From positions 29,140,001 to 29,204,000 of the forward strand of contig NC_068569.1 of NCBI RefSeq assembly GCF_025698545.1: DNA of 64,000 bases. Direction: 5' to 3'. The first letter of the stretch is position 1. Every line of letters begins with the position of its first letter. The DNA is from Gossypium raimondii. Taxonomy: Eukaryota > Streptophyta > Magnoliopsida > Malvales > Malvaceae. The notes under the pieces are model-generated. The model worked only from the letters and a program-made list of their open reading frames with translations. It did no database searches and had not been told where the DNA came from. The position numbers and the translations under genes were made by a program. This document shows, one piece after another, positions 48,251 to 61,721 of this stretch.

Positions 48251-49639
48251 TAATTTTTTATCTATAACACCCCATATTCGACTCGACCGTTGGATCCAAA
48301 CTACAGAGTGCTACTTGTAAGACTTGAAACTATTAACACATTGTTATTTAGTCAGTACATTTAATAAGTCACCATTTTCGTCCTTATAGAACTAGAATCA
48401 AAATCCAATTGCCTACTCTTCTAACTACTTGTGCTTGGATTTCATAACATGTAGTATAAATAGAATATAAACTAACTGGCTAATCGCACGATGTATATGA
48501 ATTTATTTCCAGTTATAAAACTTAATTCTAAGATACAAAATTATTTATGAGGAAATCATCCACATGTTAACATTAGGCCTAAGTTGAGCATAACATTCTA
48601 GATACAACTAGATACTGATTTAATTAAGACCTGAGGTTTCACTTCAAGGTCGCCCCACTGTATACACATTACGACCAAGACAAAAAATTTCCTTCACTCG
48701 ACGGATTCTGGTTTAATCCCTCATTGAACTCTCAGATTCTTTATTTTTAACTTGCAATACACAATAACATGAAAGTAAGTCCATAAGAACTTAGTGAGTT
48801 CTCATGCCTTTTTCTCTCAATACAATTATCTTGAAAATTCATTAATTGAAAGTCTACAATATGATAGTTCGCTTATCTTTTGGCCTAGTGTCCACTTCAT
48901 TCGAATTGACTTGTCTATATGTAGAACCTCTCTCTCGATGGTATTAAACTCGGTTTGATTTCAACCAACTTATAGGTAGAAATTTCATATATGGCTATAT
49001 GAAGCCTAGTACCATTACCTCTCCATCTGATAAGGTAACACAAACAATGAATCACAGAACGGATAAATCATGCGAATACTCTATTCTTTAGTTATTTTCG
49101 TGGCTCATTACATTTCTTTTCATTGAGGAGAGAGCTTTGTCGATACTTTTTTGTGAACTTTTGAACTATAGCCACAAATAATCTCTTCAATATTAATTTC
49201 ACCCATAATTATGTAACAAATTCTGGGATGTAATGCCATATGCGGACTCTTGCAAACGATGTGTCCTAATGGAATCCGATTTGTAGGACGATCCTTGCAA
49301 GTCCTCGTACAAACCCACTTATATGATTTATATAGAAGGCCCCATTATAGATTAATAAGGCAAGTCTACCTACTTAAATCAAATAAATAGATTTGGTGGT
49401 CTGCTACATCTCACCTTTTGTTTTAAAAACGAGACCCGTTCTGGGGGATCTTTTCTTTGAATTAGATAACCTTGTAGGCGAATTCTTGATGATGAATCCC
49501 TGAGTTGTGGAGTATCAATCATGAGATAGACATGACTGGCGGTCATGTCCTTCTTATACGTCTAGCATAACAAAGCTTACAGATAGCAATAAACTAAGAG
49601 AGATTAACTCTTCCTTGGCAGACTCATACTAGCCGATCC

Positions 49640-49885
49640 CTTCGTCGTGGAATCCTATTAGTGAGTAGCCCAAGCAAATTTCCATTATAAGATAGTCCTG
49701 ATAGACTTCCCTATTGCGATTTTCCTAACAGACTTCCACATTCAGATTGTCTTGACAGACTTCCCAATTACAATCGTCCTAGTGGACTTCCACATTCAGA
49801 TTGTCCTGATGGACCTCCCAATTACAATTATCCTTACGAACTTCCCTCAATAGATAGTCATTGTAGGCTTTCCCAATAGATAATC
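49640..49885. repeat. Tandem array 'gatagtcctgatagacttccc', interrupted
   Basis: About 30- to 31-bp units of the type 'cagattgtcctgatggacttccc' repeat here. Related units ('ttagatagccattacgggtctttcac') resume at 61727-61830 on the far side of the inner element, so the element inserted into the array. Confidence 0.75.
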
Positions 49886-51916
49886 TGTAATGGCCTAAAT
49901 TCAAGGTTATCGGAATAGTGATTTCGTAACCAAAAATCTGATTTAAAGAGAAATTTATTTTAATATTTTTGCATGAATATATGATAGGAAAATCGTATAA
50001 AAATATCGATAGAAAAATTTTACTTGATTTAGTGGTTAGTTAGAAAAGAAATTATTAAAAAATTTGGGTAAAAAAGTATCGAGACCTCGATCTTGTAAAC
50101 GAGTAAAAATATTTTATAAATATTTATGAAGTGTTAGTAATATGGTATTAAATTTTCGTTAGAAAATTTTTACGTTTGGGTAGTTAATTAAATGAAAAAG
50201 ACTAAATTGAAAGGGTGTAAAACTTACTAGAAGGATTAAATAGCTCAGTTGTTAAATGAGGAGGGACATAAATTGCAAATAAACCCAAAAAGAGTTATTT
50301 TGGCGGCATAAGCTGAGAAAAATCAGGAGAATTTGTGAAATAAGGGCAAAATGGGAAAATAACAAAATTTACTAAAATAAAAATGGGACCAAATTGGGAT
50401 ATCTAGAATTCTCTTCATATTTTCTTCATTATCATCAGCCAAAAACGTCCTAAGGGTTTATTCAAGCTGGCATTTCATGATTTTTGCACCAAATCCAGAA
50501 AACTCAAATACGAAGCTAGATCGAGGAAAAGAAAAAGTTCAGGGTTAGTAGATTTTTGTATACGAACAAGTATCGAGGTAAGTTCGTGTAACTTGAATTA
50601 TATTCTTAAATGCTTGAAATATATGTTATTGATGTGAATATGATTTGAATGTTCATTGTATGAAAATTGATGAAACATTGATATATTTGATAAAAAGGGA
50701 AAAAATCACGGTTGAAAGGAAAGAAAATTCGATAGATCTTTGACAAGGAATTGACGGTAAAAAGGATCTAGCCCGGACGGGTGATCCTATCCTGATATAG
50801 CCCTCCCGAAGAATATGTGGAAAATAGATTTAGCCCGGACGGATAATCTGAATTAGGGTTTGAATTTAGCCTGGACTTGTAATTCAGATCCAAGCTCATT
50901 AGAGTAATTGTCATTTCAGGGGATTTAGCCTAGACTAGTAATTCCGGCAATACTCTATGAGTTTATATTAGAGGGGATTTAACCTGGACTGGTAATCCCG
51001 CTGTAAGGATGAGGTTCGTGGGAGTGTACTCTTTGAAATGGAAATGTGCGCACATGAATATAAATTGACGGACCCGAATTTGTACACTAAAGTGTACCCC
51101 TGAAAAATCCATCGAAATTTTGAGAAATTTAACGAGATAAATATAGAAAAATAACAAGGGAATGGAAATCATGATATTGATGAGCTCATCAATCATGGTA
51201 TATATTATTGATACATGGAAATTATTGGACTAACTTGAATGTTGAGTTTGTACATGTTAGGGGAATAATGCATTGAATGGATGTATGAATGTTTATTGCA
51301 TTGTATTGAAAATATTAGGTAAGTATAATTCTTGTTACATGAGCTTACTAAGCACAAGTGCTTACCCTGTTTCCTTTTCTCTTGTTTTGTAGTGTTAAGA
51401 ACTCGGAGGTCAGATTCGGTCGAAGACACATTACACTATCAACCTCAAGATTTCGGTATATAAAGAAACTTTATTTTGGAAATCAATGGCATGTATAAAC
51501 TAATAAAGTAAATGTTAATATGAAATGAATGTAAGGTTAGCCATTGGTATGGCTAACAAATCTTGGTTTTGGTATGTGATGAGGTTATCTTATGGATATG
51601 TTGAAATGTATTAGTTTGTTTGGATTGGTCTCGGTTTAAAATTGTAGGGAAGGTTAGATATTTATAAAGGGGTTATATTGAGTTCATAAAAAAATTTAAA
51701 AAAATCTTTGGGATTTTGCGAAAAATTTCTTATGGTTTCAATTTATTCCCGGTTTGGTCCCGATGTATGTTTTGGGCTTCGAAGGCCCATCTAAGGGACA
51801 TCATGACATGTTTCGATAAATGAATAGTATTTAACTCGTAATAACAGAAAATTAATTTGGTAAAAATCCGGTAATGCCTCGTACCTTATTCCGGCGACGA
51901 ATACAGGTAGGGGGTA
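49886..51916 (+). repeat. 5' LTR of the Tekay-like element (interrupted near its end)
   Basis: It starts TGTAATGGCC and is collinear with the 3' LTR at 59679-61721. Its last 5 bp lie at 54849-54853, beyond the inserted solo LTR. It contains imperfect repeats of 'ggatttagcccggacgggtaatc' at 50757-51003, also present in the other LTR. Confidence 0.92.
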
Positions 51917-54843
51917 TGTAAAGCCTAATTTTGACCCTAATCGGGCATAGTGGTTTCAGGACCACAAATTTGAGTCAAAAAATATTTTAATATTATTTTG
52001 TGTGTTTATTATGTGTGAATTTGATTGTGTGAAATTTTCGTGTTTTAATTTCGTCGTTTAAGTGTCTGATTTAATAAAAGAGCTTAATCGCGTAAAATGA
52101 AAATTTAGGGGTTAAATCTAAAAGCACCTATTTGTTGTTGTCTTTTTAATTGGGAGGCTTAAAGATGCAATTAGACCACTATTTAGATAATGGGTGGCTA
52201 AGGACAAAACTAACCTTAATATAAATATATGTTATAATTATTTAAGTAAGGTTAAATTGGTAAATTATTATATATTATATTATATGATAGTTAAAAACAT
52301 AAAATAAAGGTTATATCATCTTCCTTAGCCAAAATTTAGAAGAAAGAAAGCCATAAAAAGCTTAAGGAAGGTTCGGCCATGTTCATGCTTAATTAAAGGT
52401 TTGTTTTTGTTTGGTTTTTGAAAATTTATACGTTTTTAATATCGTTACTTTGTGTACTACAAGACCGATGCTTTAGTTTTAGAATTTGATGATGATTTTG
52501 AGATATGTCATTGATGAATGCTTGAGCTTTGTGATAGTTGATGATGAAATATGAAAGATATGTGAAAGATTAACATATTTTGTCTTTGAATTTTTGGTGA
52601 ATTTGAGTAATTAGGGCTAAATTGTGAAAATAAAATTTTTAAGGACTAAAATGTGAAATAAATGAAACGTGTGGACTTGTATGAACACTAGGAATATTCG
52701 ACCCTAGCATAGTGTGTTCAAATTTTGTATATTTTGCGTTTTATGTAATAGGGACTAAATTACAAAAAGTGTAAAATGTCAGGGGCAAAATGGTAATTTT
52801 CCCATTTATATGTTTTTGGACTAAATTGAATGGAATAATATTTAAACTAGTTCATTTTGAATATAGTTAGATCAAGAACCAAAGAAATCGGAGTTGGATC
52901 GAGGAAACACTAAAGTCATTGATTAATCGCCCGGTTTCGATTTTTATTGTCTGAGGTAAGTCTATTAGCAAAATAATGTTATTAAATTAGAATATATATG
53001 TATATTATCATACATTTAATAAGCTTAATTAAACTTTATGATTTTTATATATGTTAGCCGAACATAGGTATTGGATTTGGTAAGTTGAGATTAATGGTAT
53101 AAAATATATGTATTCTAGCTAAAGTATGTTTTAAGTTCAATGTTATGAAACTAGGATATACACATGAATATGAAGTTCTAAAGTAAGATTCAATTTCTTT
53201 GAACCAAATTTAAAGTAATGAATTATATATATAGTTAGTATGTATGATACAAATTCTTTGAGTGAACTTAATATTATGAATTACATATATTTATTCACAT
53301 GCGGTTCGAATGTATGTTCAAATTATTTGAGTCAGATTTAATGTTGTGAATTATACATATGTGGTTCGAATATAAGTTTACTATGAAGAATTGAATTATA
53401 TTCAATTCTTATTGAGATATAGTTATTGAGAAAGGTTTATGTGAATTATAAAGTATTATATGAAAGATTAATTTTGTATCTGAGTTATTCAGGCTCTGTA
53501 TCTAGCAGGCTTAATGCTGGTGAAATATTTCAGACTTTATGTCTAGCAGGCTTAATGCCGATGTTCTGAATTAGGCTCCAAGCCTAGCATGCTATATGCC
53601 GGTGAATCATTTTAAAATGTGTGTTTAGTAAGTTCTTTGTCAATATGACAACAAATGGATTATGAAATTATAATAATCAGGTATGTGTTATTTATATCTT
53701 ATTTGATATTAGGTAAGTACATTGATTGAATGTAAATAAAATAAAGGATATTGATGTATATATATGTATTTGATGAGTATACATATTCGGTTATGTGCGA
53801 ATGGTAGGTACAAATTTGTAAGTTTATATCATGTTTAATTGTTATGAATAAAAGGTCTTGAGGTTAATAAAACTTTCGATAGTATTTATAAATGGTAATT
53901 GAAATTTATTTAAGGAATGATATGATTTATATTTTATTTATGAATTGCTAAAGACTTACTAAGCTAAGGTAGCTTACTTTGTATTTTTGTTTACTTTTGT
54001 TTTATAGATTTTGGAGGTTGTTACGAGCTCGGGGATTCGTCAGTAAAGTTTGTCACACTATCAAATAACTACAGTATTTTATAAGTTGAAACTTAATTTT
54101 GATTATGGCATGTATAGACTGGTTCAAACTTTGTTTAAATTTAAATGTGTATGTATTAAAGCCATGCGAATATGGCTTAATTAGTTTGCTTTGCTCGGTT
54201 TTGGTTTAAACTATAGATTATGCATATTTTGGTTGTGGTTTAGCATTTCTTGAAATATTATATAAATGAATGTTATGCATGGGTTAATTTTAATTGATAG
54301 TATATAAGTATAAAATAGGATATGAAATATTTATTTTGTAAGGCAATGAAATATGAACGTTTGGAAGTGATTTAAGTATAAATAATTAGGTGTACACGAA
54401 TTCGGTTTTGGTATACTTATAATGGAGATTTACTAATATGTTTGACTATAGTGATTTGGTGATTAATGATAAATAATAAAGCTTGTATGTGAACATATTA
54501 GGCTTGATAATTATATGACATGAGAATGGAAAAATTGAATGTTTATGTATGGTTAATGAAAAGAGAACATTGGATTGTTGAGTTTTGAATTTGACAAGTA
54601 TGGAATATGTTTTGTTGTTTCAATGTAAGTTGTTTAAAAAAAACAAAAAAAAATTATTAGTGCTGATTTGTAAATTATGATGTCCTAATTAAATCTAATT
54701 GTGAATAGTTAAATTTGTCAAAGTTATAAAAGTAGCATTGTTCTTGAGTGATTAAGAATGTTCTAAATTTGTGTTAATCGTGCTATGTTCGGTAATGTCT
54801 CGTAACCCTAATTTGACGACGGATACGGGTTAGGGGTGTTACA
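51917..54843 (+). mobile_element. Solo LTR nested in the 5' LTR
   Basis: It starts TGTAAAGCCT and ends GGGGTGTTACA, with a perfect 5-bp duplication GGGTA at 51912-51916 and 54844-54848. No coding domain or primer site lies inside the 2927 bp. Imperfect repeats 'tctagcaggcttaatgccg' occur at 53488-53610. Plus orientation is inferred from the GGGTGTTACA end. Excising it restores a 5' LTR that ends GGGTATTACA, against GGGTATTGCA in the 3' LTR. Confidence 0.88.
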
Positions 54844-54858
54844 GGGTATTACATTTAT

Positions 54859-54870
54859 TAGTATCAGAGC
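54859..54870 (+). promoter_or_regulatory. Primer-binding site (tRNA-Met type), mutated
   Basis: TAGTATCAGAGC differs at one base from the usual TGGTATCAGAGC complementary to initiator tRNA-Met. It lies 6 bp after the restored end of the 5' LTR. Confidence 0.8.
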
Positions 54871-54990
54871 TACAGTTTAGCTGGTTCTCGGGCTGACGTA
54901 ACAAATACTAGATTAGCTATACATGCCATTTAAATTATTATTGATAGTGTGATATCTCCTTACCATTTGAAATGTGATTTTTTATAGTAA

Positions 54991-57900
54991 ATGCCTACCG
55001 AACGAGCTCAACCTGAGGAAGCAGGGAGTCATGCTCCGGCTTCAGAACAAAGAGAAGTTGAAGCTATTAGTAGTAGAAGGTCCGAGAAAAGGGAACAAAG
55101 TGAAGAGGCTAAAATGGCCTTCTATCAAATGATGAATGAATGATTTACTCAGTATATAAGAACTAACCCTGAAGTGCAGTAAACTCAATCTCCTCATCCT
55201 CCTCATCCACTGGTTCCTGAGATTCCACAAGGTACAGGTACTGAATCTATCAGAAAAGGGAAAGCTCCGGTTGATAAAATCAAAAAATATAGGGCAGAAG
55301 AATTCAGAGCTGAAGTTGATGATGATCCCGAACGAGGTGAGTTTTGGTTAGAAAATACTACTCGGGTTTTGGAGAAATTATCATGCACACCAGAAGAATG
55401 TCTAAAATGTGTCGTCCCACTACTAAAAGACATGACTTATCATTGGTGGAACACTAAAGCTTCGGTGGTTTCGAAAGAAGAAATTACCTGGGAGTTCTTT
55501 CAGAACAAATTTAAAAAGAAATATATCAGCCAACAGTTCCTTGATCAGAAAAGAAAAGAATTTCTTGAGCTGAAACAGGGCAATAGATCGGTACCTGAGT
55601 ATGAAAGAGAATTTATTCGGTTGAGTAAATATGCTCGAGAATGGGTACAATCAGAAGCTGAAATGTGTAAACGATTTGAAGAAGGGTTGAATGAAGATAT
55701 CAAACTATTGATCAGAATTCTTGAAATTCGAGAGTTTGCTACCCTTACAGAGCGAGCTTATAAAGTAGAGGAACTGAGCAAAGAAAAGAAACAAGCTGAA
55801 AGAGAAGCTCGAGTTTTCAGTAAAAGATCAATGGGGAAATCTCAATCATCTTCAGTTTCAAAGAAATTAAAGAGGTATTATGATCGTCCTACTTCAGTAA
55901 CAGGATATTCTGAAAAGGAACAAGGCTTCCAACGTACTAACCCGAGATCTCTTACTCCGTATGTGACTAGTATGGGTAGTGTCGACAGTCCTAAGCCGAG
56001 ATGCCAGTATTGTAATAAAACCTATCTTGGTGAATGCCGATTAAAGAGCGGGGCTTATTATCGAGTGGTTCTTTCGATCATTTCCTTAGAGATTGTCCAG
56101 AAAGGGGTGAAAAGGAAGTTGAGCAGATATCAAAGTTGAGTAATCCAATTTCGAGGGGTAGACCACCTCGACCATCCGGTAATGTCAGTGGTAGCTGAGG
56201 AGCTGCGAAAGATATTGTAGGTAGGTCTGAAGCACGAGCTCCTGCTAGGACATATGTCATCCGTGCCAGAGAAGATGCCTCAGCACCCGATGTTATTACT
56301 GGTACATTTTCTTTACTTGATACTGATATTACTACATCGATTGATCTTGGTTCTACGCATTCATATATATGTGTTAAACTTCCATTTGTTAAAAATTTAT
56401 CTGTTGAACCTATTGAATTTGTGGTTAAAGTCTCAAACCCCCTGGGCCAATCTGTGTTAGTGGATAAAATTTGTAAAAACTGTCCACTAATGGTAAAAAG
56501 TTATTGTTTCTCGACTGACTTGATGTTACTTCTTTTTGATGAGTTCGATGTGATATTGGGTATGGATTGGCCAACTCAACATGATGCAGTAGTAAATTGT
56601 AAATAGAAATATATTTTGTTAAAATGCCAGAATGGTGACTTGCTCTGGGTTAATTTCGATCAAACAGAGGGATTATCTGATGTTATTTCAGTTATTACTG
56701 CTCAGAAGAATGTCAAAAAGGGGTATGATGCTTTTCTTGCTTATGTATTAGAAACCAAGGTATCTGAGTCGAAGATTCAGGCAGTGCCAGTGGTATGTGA
56801 ATTTTCTAATGTGTTTCCAGAGGAATTACCAGGGTTGCCACCAGAAAGAGAAGTGGAATTCTCTATAGATTTGGTTTCGGGTACTAGTCTGATTTCCATA
56901 GCTCTGTACCGGATGGCTCCTACAGAATTAAAGGAGTTAAAGACACAGTTACAGGAACTTGTTGATAGAGGTTTTTTTTGTCCGAGTCATTCACCTTGGG
57001 GTGCTCCGATTCTATTTATGAAAAAGAAAGACGGGTCTTTGAGATTGTGTATCGACTATCGGCAGCTTAATAAGGTAACTATAAAGAATAAGTACCCGTT
57101 GCCCCAGATTGATGATTTATTTGATCAGCTGAAATGTGCCACAATATTCTCGAAGATTGATCTCCGATTTGGTTATTACTAGCTACGGGTAAAAGAACCA
57201 GATGCGCCAAAGACAGCTTTCAGAACCAGGTATGGGCATTATGAGTTTCTGGTTATGCCGTTTGGGTTGACTAATGCACTTGCAGCATTTATGGACCTGA
57301 TGAATCGAATATTCAAACTGTATTTAGACAGGTTTGTAGTAGTTTTCATTGATGATATTCTAGTCTATTCTCGAGATGAAAATGAACATGCAAAACATTT
57401 GAGAATAGTGTTGCAAATTCTGTGTGAAAAGAAACTTTATGCTAAATTCAGTAAATATGAATTTTGGCTCCGAGAAGTGGGTTTCCTTAGCATATTGTAT
57501 CCGCTGAAGGCATCAGGGCAGACCCGAATAAAATCTCAGCTACTATTAATTGGAGTCCACCTAAGAATGTATTTAAAGTTAGAAGTTTCTGAGGTTTAGC
57601 TTGTTATTATAGGATATTTGTACAAGAGTTCTCTATGGTAGCTTCCCCGATGACTCTTTATTACAAAAAAAAGATGTTAAATTTGATTGGACTGATGAAT
57701 GCCAGCAGAGTTTCGACCGATTGAAAGATTTATTGACGAAAGCACCTGTGTTGGTACAGCCTGAATTGGGTAAAAAATTTATTATTTATAGTGATGCATC
57801 ATTAAATAGTTTAGGTTGTGTCTTGATGCAAGAAGGTAAAGTAATAGCCTATGCTTCAAGACAACTTAAGCCACATGAAAGAAATTACCCGATACATGAT

Positions 57901-59640
57901 CTCGAATTAGCTGCTATTGTATTCGCATTGAAAATATAACGACATTATTTGTATGGTGAGAAGTGTCATATTTATATTAATCATAAAAGCCTGAAATATT
58001 TGATGACATAGAAAGATTTAATTTTGAGACAGTGCAGTTGGCTTGAACTGATAAAGGACTATGATTTAGTTATTGATTACCATCAGGGTAAGGCTAATGT
58101 TGTAGCTGATGCTTTGAGCCAAAAATCTCTGTTTGCTTTACGAGCTATGAATACCCGATTGTCACTGAGTGATGATGGTTCAATCATAGTTGAATTGAGA
58201 GCTAAACCAATATTTTTACAGCAAATATGTGAAGCTCAGAAGAATGATGAGAAGTTACAGGTTAAACGGGCACAGTGTGAGTCAGGTATTGATTTAGAGT
58301 TTCAAATTGGTTCTGATGGTTGTTTATTATTCAGAGGTAGAGTTTGTGTATCGAAGGATACAGAACTTATACAGAAGATTCTACACGAGGCCCACTGCGA
58401 TACTATGTCTGTACATCCGGGGAGTAATAAAATGTATAATGATCTGAGAAAGATGTACTGGTGGCCGGGTATGAAACGTGATATCTCTGAGTTTGTATCA
58501 AAGTGTTTGGTATGTCAGCTGGTTAAAGCTAAACGTCAGGTACCTTCAGGGTTATTTCAGCCAATCACTATACCATAATGGAAATGGGAAAGAATCACTA
58601 TGGATTTTGTATCTAGATTACCGTTGTCTCCGAAGAAGAAAGATGTCATTTGGGTGATTGTTGACCGATTGGAAAAGTCAACGCACTTTATTTCGGTACG
58701 TATAGATTATTATTTAGATAAACTGGTTGAATTGTACATATCTGAGATTGTCATGCTACATGGAGTACCTGTCTCCATTATATCAGATAGAGATCCCCGA
58801 TTTACATCTCGTTTCTCAGACAAATTACAAGAAGTCTTGGGTACTCAGTTGCATTTCAGCACTGCATTACATCCTCAGACAGATCGCCAATCTAAGCGTG
58901 TAATTCAGGTATTGGAAGTTATGCTCCGGTGTTGTATATTAGAGTTTGAAGGCAATTAGGATAGGTATCTACCTTTGATTAAATTTTCTTACAATAACAG
59001 TTATCAGTCCAGTATTAAAATGGCTCCGTATGAAGCTTTGTATGGTAGAAAATGTAGAACACCGTTATATTGGACAGAACTCAGTGAAAATAAGATACAT
59101 GGGGTTGATTTGATTTGAGAAATAGAAGAAAAAGTAAAGGTGATTTAGGATAGTCTAAAAGTAACTTCCGATCGTCAGAAGTCATATACCGATCTTAAAC
59201 GAAAAGATATTGAATTTTAGGTGGGTGATAAGGTATTCCTAAAAGTATCTCCTTGGAAGAAAGTTCTCCAGTTCGGTCAAAAGGGTAAACTGAGTCCAAG
59301 ATTTATCGGGACATATGAAATCATAGAAAGAATTGGACCGGTCGCTTATCGATTGGCACTACCACCGGAACTCGATAGAATTCATAATGTTTTTCATGTA
59401 TCTGTGCTACGATGATTCCAATCAGATCCTTCATATGTTATTTCTCCAACACAAGTAGAGATTCAACCGGATATGACTTATAGTGAAGAATCGGTCAAGA
59501 TATTAGCACGGGAAATAAATGAGCTTAGAAATAAAAAGATAAATTAGGTGAAGATATTATGGCAAAAGCACGAGATTGAGGAAGTGACATGGGAATCGGA
59601 GGAGACAATGAGGAAACAATACCCGAACTTCTTTACTGGT
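54991..59640 (+). pseudogene. Ty3/gypsy gag-pol relic with chromodomain
   Basis: Domains in order: gag from ATG 54991, with stops at 55141 and near 55180, the conserved YHWWNT block and a degenerate knuckle (CQYCNKTYLGEC, 56002); protease DLGST near 56343; reverse transcriptase 56800-57500 with a stop at 57181 and the active site FIDD near 57346; a frameshift near 57490; RNase H 57721-57939 ([10 protein letters not shown]); integrase zinc finger 58385-58545 and core 58600-58960. In the core the Glu of the DDE triad, normally in QSER, is Lys (QSKR, codon 58894-58896). The chromodomain region ends near 59640. At least six stops or frameshifts prevent expression of a polyprotein. In life such elements copy through RNA and integrate into heterochromatin guided by the chromodomain. 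Confidence 0.93.
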
Positions 59641-59665
59641 AAATTTTCAAGGACGAAAATCCTTA

Positions 59666-59677
59666 AAGGGGGAGAGT
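59666..59677 (+). promoter_or_regulatory. Polypurine tract
   Basis: AAAGGGGGAGAG lies immediately upstream of the 3' LTR start, as expected for plus-strand priming. Confidence 0.85.
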
Positions 59678-59678
59678 T

Positions 59679-61721
59679 GTAATGGCCTTAATTCAAGATT
59701 ATCAGAATAGTGGTTTCGTAACCACAAATCTGATTTAAAGAGAAATTTATTTTAATATTTTTGCATGAATATTGATATAATAGGAAAATCGTATAAACAA
59801 ATCAATAGAGAAATTTTACTGATTTAGTGGTTAGTTAGAAAAAGAAATTATTGAAAAAAATTGGGTAAAAAAAGTATCGAGACCTCGATCTCATAAAACC
59901 AAGTCAAAATATTTTTATAAATATTTATGAAGTGTTAGTAATATGGTATTAAAATTTTGTTAGAAAATTTTTACGTTTGGGTAGTTAATTAAGTGAAAAT
60001 GACTAAATTGAAAAGGGTGTAAAACTTACTAGAAGGATTAAATAGCTCAATTGTTAAATGAGGAGGGACGTAAATTGCAAATAAGCCCAAAAGGAGATAT
60101 TTTGGGCTGCATAAGGTGAGAAAAATTAGGATAATTTGTGAAATAAGGGCAAGATGAGAAATTAACAAAATTTACTAAAATAAAAATGGGACCAAATTGG
60201 GATATCTAGAATTCTCTTCATATTTTCTTCATTATCATCAGCCAAAAATATCCTAAGGTTTTATTCAAGTTGGTATTTCATAATTTTTGCACCAAATCCA
60301 GAAAATTCAAATACGAAGCTAGATCGAGGAAAAGAAAAAGTTCGGGATTAGTAGATTTTTGTATACGAACAATTATCAAGGTAAGTTCGGGTAACTTGAA
60401 TTATATTCTTAAATGCTTGAAATATATGTTATTTATGTGAATATGATTTGAATGTTCATTGTATGAAAATTGATGAAACATAGATATATTTGATAAAAGG
60501 GGAAGAAATCCTGGTTGAATGGAAGGAAAAATCGATGGATCTCTGAAAAAGAATTAACGATAAAAAGGATCTAGCCCGGACAGGTGATCCTATCCTGATA
60601 TAGCCCTCCCGAAGAATATGTGGAAAATGGATTTAGCCTGGATGGGTAATCTGAATTAGGGTCTGAATTTAGCCTGGACTGGTAATTCAGATCAAAGCTC
60701 ATTAGAGTAATTGTCATTGTAGGGGATTTAGCCTAAATTGGTAATCCTGACAATACTCTATGAGTTTATATTACAGGGGATTTAGCCTAGACTGGTAATC
60801 TCGTTGTAAGGATGAGGTTTGTGGGAATGTGCTCTCTGAAATGGAAATGTGCGCACATGAATATGAATTGACGGACCCGGATTTGCACACTAAAGTGTAC
60901 CATTGAAAAATCCATCGAAATTTTGAGAAATTTAACGGGATAAATATGGAAAAACAACAAGGGAATAGAAATCATGGTATTGATGAGCTCATCAATCATG
61001 GTATATATTATTGATACATGGAAATTATTGGAATAACTTGAATGTTGAGTTTGTGCATGTTAAGGGAATAATGCATTGAATGGATGTATGAATGTTTATT
61101 GCATTGTATTGAAAATATTAGGTAAGTATAATTCTTGTTACATGAGCTTACTAAGCATAAAGTGCTTACCCTATTTCATTTTCCCCTATTTTGTAGTGTT
61201 AAGAGCTCGGAGGTCGGATTCGGTTGGAGACACATTACACTATCAACCTCAAGATTTCGGTATATAAAGAAACTTTATTTTGGAAATCAATGGCATGTAT
61301 AAACTAATAAAGTAAATGTTAATATGAAATGAATGGTTAGCCATTGGTATGGCTAACAAATCTTGGTTTTGGTATGTGATGAGGTTATCTTATGGATATG
61401 TTGAAATGGATTGGTTGGTTTGGATTGGTCTCGGTTTAAAATTGCAGGGAAGGTTAGATATTTATAAAGGGGTTATATTTAGTTCATAAAAAAATAAAAA
61501 AAAATCTTTGGGATTTTGTGAAAAATTTCTTATGGTTTTAATTTAATCTTAGTTTGGTCCCGATGTATGTTTTGGGCTTCGAAGGCCCATCTAAGGGACG
61601 TCTTGACATGTTTCAGTAAATGAATAGTATTTAACTCGTAATAACAGAAAATTGATTCAGTAAAAATCTGATAATGCCTAGTACCTTATTCCGGCGACGA
61701 ATACAGGTAGGGGGTATTGCA
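59679..61721 (+). repeat. 3' LTR of the Tekay-like element
   Basis: 2043 bp, TGTAATGGCC...GGGTATTGCA, collinear with the 5' LTR and bounded by the TAATC duplication. It contains the same 'ggatttagcctggactggtaatc' repeats (60568-60805). The open frames at 60787-60999 and 61076-61267 are chance. Confidence 0.93.

Larger units (their letters stand above)
49886..61721 (+). mobile_element. Ty3/gypsy retrotransposon, Tekay/Del-type chromovirus
   Basis: Complete in layout but dead. A perfect 5-bp duplication TAATC flanks it (49881-49885 and 61722-61726). The 5' LTR is 49886-51916 plus 54849-54853, split by another LTR. The primer-binding site is 54859-54870, the gag-pol relic 54991-59640, the polypurine tract 59666-59677 and the 3' LTR 59679-61721. 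The lineage call rests on the domain order with integrase before a C-terminal chromodomain of WESEETMRKQYPNFF type. In the first 65 bases the two LTRs differ at five positions, so the insertion is not recent. Confidence 0.92.

Noticed and set aside
50963-51429. Minus-strand open frames in the 5' LTR, with one repeated in the 3' LTR (60787-60999)
   Set aside because: They occur in both LTRs with substitutions that do not preserve the protein, and no family is recognised.
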